From Candidatus Omnitrophota bacterium (GTDB taxonomy: Bacteria > Omnitrophota > Gorgyraeia > JACOVV01), in the NCBI GenBank assembly GCA_016177145.1, contig JACOVV010000046.1, positions 1-10,572 on the forward strand: a stretch of 10,572 bases of DNA, given 5' to 3'. The first letter of the stretch is position 1, and every line of letters starts with the position of its first letter. Under the pieces are notes generated by a model. The model saw only the letters and a list, made by a program, of their open reading frames with translations, was not told the DNA's origin and did not search any database. Positions 6,636 through 10,572 of this stretch are shown here, piece by piece. The position numbers were made by a program, and so were the translations under genes.

Positions 6636-6689
6636 CCCAACCCAATTGAAAACCGCGAATATAATGAAATAAAAAACTGTTTAACGCCG

Positions 6690-6878
6690 TCAAGATTTCT
6701 GCTCATCGTTCCCCTTTTTATCGCCGTTGTTCTCATCTAACCCTTCTTTGGTCGATTTTTTGAATTCCTGAATCCCTTTTCCCAGCGCTCGTCCGATTTC
6801 CGGCAGGCGGCTGGCGCCAAAAAGAAGCAGGCAGATTAAAAGAATCACCACTAATTCCTGAAAACCGATTCCAAACAT
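6690..6878 (-). CDS. tatA: Sec-independent protein translocase subunit TatA/E
   Basis: Small membrane protein that oligomerises with TatC to export folded proteins carrying twin-arginine signals, often cofactor-loaded respiratory enzymes. The 62-residue product has the standard TatA plan: a short N-terminal transmembrane helix (about 4-20) with a polar residue near its start (Q7/E8), the FG hinge at 20-21, the amphipathic helix [20 protein letters not shown] (23-42), and a short, charged, poorly conserved tail. The ATG at 6878 has a GAGGTG ribosome binding site that overlaps the stop codon of the polyprenyl synthase gene, with 8 nt between the two genes, so it is probably the last gene of that operon. 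No tatC lies in the window. TatA and TatE cannot be separated at this length. It converges with cinA across a 54-bp gap in which I see no terminator. Confidence 0.95.
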   Translation of the reverse strand: MFGIGFQELVVILLICLLLFGASRLPEIGRALGKGIQEFKKSTKEGLDENNGDKKGNDEQKS

Positions 6879-6886
6879 AGTTCACC

Positions 6887-7876
6887 TCACCGTTGCCGGA
6901 GCAAAACATAATCGGCAAGCATTAGCAGTGATTCGCGCGCCGGCCGCTCTTCTAATTTTTCAAGATTTTCCCTGGCGGTATCCATGTACCCCCGGGCGCG
7001 GTCCATCGCTCTCTCCAGACTGCCGGACTCAACCAAAAGATTCTTGAGCTTTTGCATTTCGCCGTCTTGTATTCCTGCCGTATAAAGCCGCTCCAGGAAA
7101 TCCTTTTGTTCCGGCGCTGAATGATAAAGATCAACGATCGGCAAAGTGACCTTGCCCCGCAATAAATCTAGCCCGCATGGTTTCCCCAGTATTTTTTCAT
7201 CACCGGTGATATCCAAGTAGTCATCCACTATCTGAAACGCCATCCCAAAATTAAGGCCAAATTGATAGAGAAGTTCTTGTTCCCTCTCAGAACCCCGCGA
7301 CAAATACGCGCCGGACTGACAGCAGGCGGCCATTAGGCAAGCCGTTTTTTTATGGATCAGCTTCAGATAATACGCCTCGCTCAAATTGGGAGTCTCTTTA
7401 AGATAGGCCTGTGTGAACTCCCCCAGGCACATCTGCGTGGTGGCGTCGGAAATCCACTGCAGAAGTTTCGCGTCTTCCAGAGAGGAAAGCATACTACTCG
7501 CCTTCGCGTAGAGAAAATCCCCCAAAAGAATCGCGATTTTATTGCCCAAAACGGAGTTAACCGTTTTCTCATCTCTGCGCAGGGCCGCTTCGTCAATGAC
7601 GTCGTCATGCGCCAGCGTCGCCACGTGGATCATTTCCATCGCCGCGGCCGCGACATAGCTTGCCTCTGATGGAAACCGATCTGCTTGGGCGGAAAACAAC
7701 AGTAACGCCGGCCGCAGGCGTTTTCCTTTCCCTTGAATCAACGCTTTAGCGACTTCCCCTGCGTATTCCCCGTCAGCCGCCAGCTCTCGCGTGATGACTT
7801 CCTCAGTCCGCGCCAATGCCTGGCTGATCGGTTCATAGATCACTTCAAGATCCAATAGCGGAACCCGGCTTTGCAC
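6887..7876 (-). CDS. Long-chain polyprenyl diphosphate synthase (trans-IPPS family)
   Basis: Makes an all-trans polyprenyl diphosphate from IPP and an allylic primer, most likely the quinone side chain. The 329-residue protein has GKGKRLRP (49-56) for IPP binding, the first aspartate-rich motif DDVID (91-95) and the second DDYLD (218-222), then GKPCGLDLLRGKVTLP (231-246). The residue five before the first aspartate is Ala, a small residue that in this family allows long products, as in octaprenyl (IspB) or heptaprenyl (HepT) synthases. Exact chain length cannot be read from the sequence. The start is a GTG at 7876, 3 nt after the ubiE stop, with TGGAGA about 10 nt upstream inside the last ubiE codons. 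Its position between ubiE and tatA fits a quinone role. Confidence 0.95.
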   Translation of the reverse strand: MQSRVPLLDLEVIYEPISQALARTEEVITRELAADGEYAGEVAKALIQGKGKRLRPALLLFSAQADRFPSEASYVAAAAMEMIHVATLAHDDVIDEAALRRDEKTVNSVLGNKIAILLGDFLYAKASSMLSSLEDAKLLQWISDATTQMCLGEFTQAYLKETPNLSEAYYLKLIHKKTACLMAACCQSGAYLSRGSEREQELLYQFGLNFGMAFQIVDDYLDITGDEKILGKPCGLDLLRGKVTLPIVDLYHSAPEQKDFLERLYTAGIQDGEMQKLKNLLVESGSLERAMDRARGYMDTARENLEKLEERPARESLLMLADYVLLRQR

Positions 7877-7879
7877 CAG

Positions 7880-8575
7880 TTATTTTTCTCCAATCACTAC
7901 GTGAACAACGCCCATTGTTAAAGGAAATATCTTAACGCTGGCAAATCCAACCCGTTTCATCGCGCCGGCAATTTCCTGTGGGCTTTGAAACATCATGACT
8001 GATTGATTTAAATAGTCAAAAGGCCAGCGTTTCCCGCAAAGAAGATCCCCCATTCGCGGCACGACTTTTCCCATGTAAAAACGATATAATATTTCCACGG
8101 CTCTGTTCGCAGGCCGTGTGATTTCAAGCACTATCAGTTTACCGCGACTATCCAAAACTTTCAAGCATTCCCGTAAAGTTTTGTCCACATCGCTGACATT
8201 GCGCAGAACAAACGCCATTATGATACAGTCCACGCTTGCCGGCTGAAAAGGGATCTGCTCCGCTCTGGCGAGAACCGGCAGAAACGGAACTTTGATCTTA
8301 GCGGCTGATTGTTTCAGCATTTCTGGAGCAATGTCCATGCCGTAAATCCGGCCGCTGGGGCCAATTTTTCCGGCGGCGCAGACACTAAAATCTCCCGTTC
8401 CAGTACCGATGTCCAAAACGGTCATGCCCGCGGTAACTTCTCCTAACCGGATACTCTTTTCCCGCCAAGCACAGTCCTGTCCCAGACTCGAGACCCTGTT
8501 AAAAAGGTCATAGCGCGGGCTGATTGTGTCAAACAACTCGCGCATTTTGGATTCTTTGGGGTGAATTGGATTCAT
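7880..8575 (-). CDS. ubiE: UbiE/MenG-type demethylmenaquinone/ubiquinone C-methyltransferase
   Basis: SAM-dependent methyltransferase for a late ring C-methylation in menaquinone (or ubiquinone) synthesis. The 231-residue protein has the N-terminal UbiE signature FDTISPRYDLFNRVSSLG (15-32), SAM motif I LDIGTGTGDF (54-63), the acidic ribose-binding D81 in GMDIAPEML, AFVLRNVSD (121-129), and LEITRP (150-155) at the second UbiE signature. The C-terminal LTMGVVHVVIG replaces the usual LTGGIVALHxG. The start is taken as the ATG at 8575; a second ATG at 8545 (MRELFDT) is possible, and neither has a convincing Shine-Dalgarno sequence. It leads the ubiE - polyprenyl synthase - tatA unit. Its upstream gap contains a 31-bp palindrome. 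The substrate is inferred: I see no ubiquinone-specific genes here. Confidence 0.95.
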   Translation of the reverse strand: MNPIHPKESKMRELFDTISPRYDLFNRVSSLGQDCAWREKSIRLGEVTAGMTVLDIGTGTGDFSVCAAGKIGPSGRIYGMDIAPEMLKQSAAKIKVPFLPVLARAEQIPFQPASVDCIIMAFVLRNVSDVDKTLRECLKVLDSRGKLIVLEITRPANRAVEILYRFYMGKVVPRMGDLLCGKRWPFDYLNQSVMMFQSPQEIAGAMKRVGFASVKIFPLTMGVVHVVIGEK

Positions 8576-8599
8576 GAAGGTTTATTGCAATCAATTCAA

Positions 8600-8630
8600 T
8601 GTAGGGGCGGGTTTTAAACCCGCCCCTACA
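8600..8630. repeat. 31-bp perfect palindrome between hemL and ubiE
   Basis: Two 15-bp perfect arms (8600-8614, core GTAGGGGCGGGTTT; 8616-8630, core AAACCCGCCCCTAC) around one central T. Either strand would fold into a very stable hairpin. On the minus strand no T-run follows, so it is not a canonical terminator, though it could stabilise the hemL mRNA 3' end or attenuate read-through into ubiE. The motif resembles a GTAGGGGCG repeat known to me from many bacterial genomes; not searched. Confidence 0.8.
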
Positions 8631-8650
8631 ATATATTTATTATTGCCTCG

Positions 8651-9883
8651 TTATAATCGTTGGAATGCTTTTTGAAACACCGCGATTGTTTTGTCAATAA
8701 CCTTACGGCTGTGCGCTCGTGACACAAACACCGTTTCATACGCGCTCGGCGGCAAATAGATTCCTTCATTCAAGAATAAATGAAACAACCGATTGTACTG
8801 CTTTGGATCCTTGAAACTCAGCCCCAGCATCGAGCCGATATGCGGAGTATCTAATGCAATTCCGCTTTGGCCAGCTGTTTCCTTGATCGCCTTTGCCAAA
8901 GAATCAGTGTTTCTCTCCAGAGTTTTATAGAGTTGTGTATTTAACTGCGCCAGTGTCGCCAGCCCCGCCGTGCAGGCGACCGGATTGCCCGAAAGCGTTC
9001 CGGCCTGGTAAACCGACCCTTCCGGCGCCAGTAAGTCCATTAGTTCTTTTCTTCCGCCAAACGCGGCCAGCGGAAACCCGCCGCCGACGATTTTCCCGAG
9101 CGTCGTTAAATCCGGTTTAATTCCATAAACCTTCTGCGCGCCGCCGTCACTGACGCGAAACCCCGTAATGACTTCATCAAAAATCAGAACCGTCCCTATT
9201 TTTTCGGTTAACTCCCGAAGATCCGCGAGGAAATTTTTCTTCGGCAGCACCACTCCCATGTTGCCAGCCACCGGTTCGACAATCACCGCGGCAATCTCCT
9301 TGCCGTGATCTTTTAGAACCTGCCTGACCGCGTCAATATCGTTGTAAGGAACTGAAAATGTCTTGGCGGTAAATTCGGCGGGAACCCCGGCGCTTGAGGA
9401 AATCCCAAAACTCATCACTCCGGAACCGGCCTTGACCAGCAATGAATCGGAATGTCCATGATAACAGCCGTTGAATTTCAGAATCCCCGGCCGTTTGGTA
9501 AAACCCCGCGCCACCCGCAAAGCGCTCATCACCGCTTCGGTGCCGGAATTGACAAGACGAACTTTTTCTATCGAAGGAAACTGCCGTGTAATCTTTTCGG
9601 CAAGTTCCACTTCCAGCGGCGTACAGGCGCCGTAACTGGTTCCGTTAGAGCAGGCCTTCTGGACAGCGCTGACCACTTTCGGATCGGCATGCCCCAGAAT
9701 CAACGCTCCCCACGACATGCAGTAATCAATATATCTCTTACCGTCAACGCTCTCTAAATAAGCCCCTTTGCCCCGCTTAAAAAAAATCGGCGTCCCGCCG
9801 ACCGCCTTAAACGAGCGGACCGGGCTATTGACCCCGCCGGGGATTTTTTGGATAGCTCTCTGCCAAAGCTGGTCATTGGTCAT
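8651..9883 (-). CDS. hemL: Glutamate-1-semialdehyde 2,1-aminomutase
   Basis: PLP enzyme that isomerises glutamate-1-semialdehyde to 5-aminolevulinate, the common precursor of heme and other tetrapyrroles in the C5 pathway. The 410-residue protein shows PGGVNSPVRSF (15-25), the PLP-phosphate region NSGTEAVMSALR (112-123), NGCYHGHSDSLL (138-149), the PLP-contacting FDEVITGFR (235-243), the Schiff-base lysine K264 in TTLGKIVGGGFP, and QAGTLSGNP (293-301). The C-terminus GIYLPPSAYETVFVSRAH is also typical. Length is slightly below the usual 425-430. The start is an ATG at 9883 with only a weak purine stretch (AAGAACAA) upstream, 33 nt after the DUF190 stop. ALA supply fits the cytochrome c assembly genes elsewhere in the window, but that link is inference. 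Confidence 0.98.
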   Translation of the reverse strand: MTNDQLWQRAIQKIPGGVNSPVRSFKAVGGTPIFFKRGKGAYLESVDGKRYIDYCMSWGALILGHADPKVVSAVQKACSNGTSYGACTPLEVELAEKITRQFPSIEKVRLVNSGTEAVMSALRVARGFTKRPGILKFNGCYHGHSDSLLVKAGSGVMSFGISSSAGVPAEFTAKTFSVPYNDIDAVRQVLKDHGKEIAAVIVEPVAGNMGVVLPKKNFLADLRELTEKIGTVLIFDEVITGFRVSDGGAQKVYGIKPDLTTLGKIVGGGFPLAAFGGRKELMDLLAPEGSVYQAGTLSGNPVACTAGLATLAQLNTQLYKTLERNTDSLAKAIKETAGQSGIALDTPHIGSMLGLSFKDPKQYNRLFHLFLNEGIYLPPSAYETVFVSRAHSRKVIDKTIAVFQKAFQRL

Positions 9884-9916
9884 AACTTGTTCTTATCTCA
9901 TTATTTTCTGGCGGCG

Positions 9917-10249
9917 TCAACCAGCCCGGTACATTTGGACGGTCGCCTTTTCAAGAGTGATTAAACCCTCTTTGACCATCTCATCCAGAAAGGGAAGAAA
10001 CAGGTTAATTTTTTCTTCACTATCCACGATCTCGATAATGATGGGGAGATCTTCCGACAATCGCAATAACTTGGTCGTGTGCAGGTGGCTTTTGCATCCA
10101 AACCCCATGAATCCCTTGATCGCGGTCGCCCCGGCCATCCCTTCTTTACGAGCCAGGTGGACAATCGCTTCATAGAGCGGCTGGTGATGCCACCGGTCCG
10201 CCTCGCCAATAAAAATCCGGAGTAATTTTCCTTCAGTTGGAATATTCAT
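9917..10249 (-). CDS. DUF190 (CrcB-associated, PII-like fold) protein
   Basis: A 110-residue cytoplasmic protein of the DUF190 family (PF02641). Family blocks are EGKLLRIFIGEADRW (6-20), PLYEAIVHLAR (24-34), GMAGATAIKGFMGFG (37-51), LLRLSEDLPIIIEIVDSEE (61-79) and FLDEMVKEGLITLE (87-100). Members have a ferredoxin-like PII/CutA-type fold and commonly lie next to crcB, as here, so a role with fluoride or ion homeostasis is suggested; biochemical function is not settled. An ATG at 10291 would add 14 residues, but the ATG at 10249 has AAAGGAGGGG directly upstream and gives the family-typical start. The gene sits between crcB and hemL and seems to have its own promoter, whose -35 box falls in the adjacent repeat. 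Confidence 0.9.
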   Translation of the reverse strand: MNIPTEGKLLRIFIGEADRWHHQPLYEAIVHLARKEGMAGATAIKGFMGFGCKSHLHTTKLLRLSEDLPIIIEIVDSEEKINLFLPFLDEMVKEGLITLEKATVQMYRAG

Positions 10250-10251
10250 CG

Positions 10252-10261
10252 CCCCTCCTTT
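10252..10261 (-). promoter_or_regulatory. Ribosome binding site deciding the DUF190 start
   Basis: AAAGGAGGGG on the minus strand, with the AGGAGG core (10254-10259) 4 nt from the ATG at 10249. It rules in favour of that start over the in-frame ATG at 10291. Confidence 0.8.
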
Positions 10262-10270
10262 AGAATTCAG

Positions 10271-10299
10271 CTTATAAATCATTTCAGACAATCTGTCAT
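10271..10299 (-). promoter_or_regulatory. Candidate promoter for the DUF190 gene, -35 inside a repeat end
   Basis: Minus-strand -35 ATGACA (10299-10294, 5/6), 17-bp spacer and -10 TATAAG (10276-10271, 5/6). The first five bases of the -35 belong to the terminal inverted repeat of the neighbouring 103-bp element. Initiation near 10264 would leave a leader of about 15 nt carrying the ribosome binding site. Confidence 0.5.
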
Positions 10300-10397
10300 T
10301 GCGAGCGAAGCCTCCGCCTTAGGCGGAAGGCGAGCGAAGCAATCTCGCTTTAAAGACGCGATTGCTTCGTCGGCCCTAAGGGCCTCCTCGCAATGAC
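10295..10397. repeat. 103-bp MITE/REP-like element with 11-bp terminal inverted repeats
   Basis: Ends GTCATTGCGAG (10295-10305) and CTCGCAATGAC (10387-10397) are perfect inverted repeats. Inside are three further hairpins: CCGCCT/AGGCGG (10314-10326), CGAAGCAATC/GATTGCTTCG (10335-10369) and GGCCCT/AGGGCC (10372-10384). The GTCATTGCGAGCGAAG...GAAGCAATC style matches a non-coding dispersed repeat I know from many bacterial genomes. It encodes no protein and shows no clear target-site duplication. It lies in the 165-bp gap between crcB and the DUF190 gene. Confidence 0.8.
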
Positions 10398-10414
10398 TAC
10401 TGATAAGGTACCTC

Positions 10415-10572
10415 CTAAATAATTCTTCCCAAAAGAACTCCCGCCCTGAAAATAAAAAATCCGGCGGCCACGCTACCGGCCAGATTCCAAAACGCCAGCC
10501 ACATCTCGCCGTCTTTCATCAAATTGGACGTTTCCAGCATCCAGGTGGAAAAAGTCGTGAACGCGCCGCAGA
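10415..10572 (-). CDS. crcB: Fluoride channel CrcB/FluC, C-terminal fragment (cut by window edge)
   Basis: Only the last 51 complete codons are in the window. They read from CGAFTTFSTWMLE through a final hydrophobic helix (MWLAFWNLAGSVAAGFFIF, then RAGVLLGRII) to a TAG stop at 10415-10417. GAFTTFST is the signature of the CrcB/FluC family, a small dual-topology membrane channel that exports fluoride; it includes the TTFS segment and pore-lining Phe residues. Trp takes the place of the more usual Phe after FST. The N-terminal half, start and any fluoride riboswitch lie beyond the window. An AGGAGG motif (10411-10416) overlaps the stop codon but no start codon follows at a usable distance. A DUF190 gene lies downstream, a common pairing. 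Confidence 0.9.
   Translation of the reverse strand, partial: CGAFTTFSTWMLETSNLMKDGEMWLAFWNLAGSVAAGFFIFRAGVLLGRII

Noticed and set aside
6636..6689. Bidirectional terminator between convergent cinA and tatA
   Set aside because: The 54 bp show A/T runs but no stable stem next to them.
10250..10291. Upstream ATG for the DUF190 protein
   Set aside because: The strong AAAGGAGGGG site and family alignment point to the ATG at 10249, and the longer frame starts beyond the candidate promoter's start site.
10250..10414. Fluoride riboswitch near crcB
   Set aside because: This gap is downstream of crcB and is occupied by the repeat element. No crcB-motif consensus is visible; any riboswitch would lie beyond the window.

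Overview
The window holds a compact bacterial housekeeping region of about 50% G+C by eye: eleven protein genes (one cut by the window edge) and the 5' part of one tRNA gene, with 30-250 bp gaps occupied by palindromic repeats. All genes except cinA are on the minus strand. The combination of ResB/CcsA-type (System II) cytochrome c assembly, UbiE with a long-chain polyprenyl synthase, HemL, TatA and several families of short palindromic repeats suggests an uncultivated respiring bacterium. The repeat style recalls Omnitrophota/Elusimicrobiota-like or deltaproteobacterial metagenome genomes, but that placement is an impression and not a demonstrated assignment.

Right part, read in transcription order on the minus strand: the C-terminal end of crcB (fluoride channel), a 103-bp MITE/REP-like repeat, a DUF190 gene, hemL (tetrapyrrole synthesis), a 31-bp perfect palindrome, then a tight ubiE - polyprenyl synthase - tatA unit (gaps of 3 and 8 nt). 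This side carries heme and quinone precursor genes plus a Tat translocon subunit.

Middle: cinA is on the plus strand, divergent from recA and convergent with tatA. It contains, in frame, a tandem pair of the palindrome GGGGACAGTCCCC. The 254-bp recA/cinA gap holds a good recA promoter, a dispersed-repeat-like hairpin and a 14-bp inverted repeat just ahead of the recA ribosome binding site.

Left part, minus strand: recA - degP (HtrA protease) - short resB-like - divergent ccsA - mnmA - tRNA. Genes overlap by 26 nt (recA/degP), 26 nt (resB/ccsA) and 4 nt (ccsA/mnmA). Finally the mnmA reading frame runs into the tRNA gene, so the mnmA stop codon lies at tRNA bases 8-10. A second promoter probably sits between degP and resB.

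I see no defence system, prophage, CRISPR array or transposase. The points worth a second look are the mnmA/tRNA overlap, the CcsA homologue lacking the usual WWD core together with a shortened ResB, repeats that contribute coding sequence (cinA) or a -35 box (DUF190 gene), and two genes whose candidate promoters predict nearly leaderless mRNAs.
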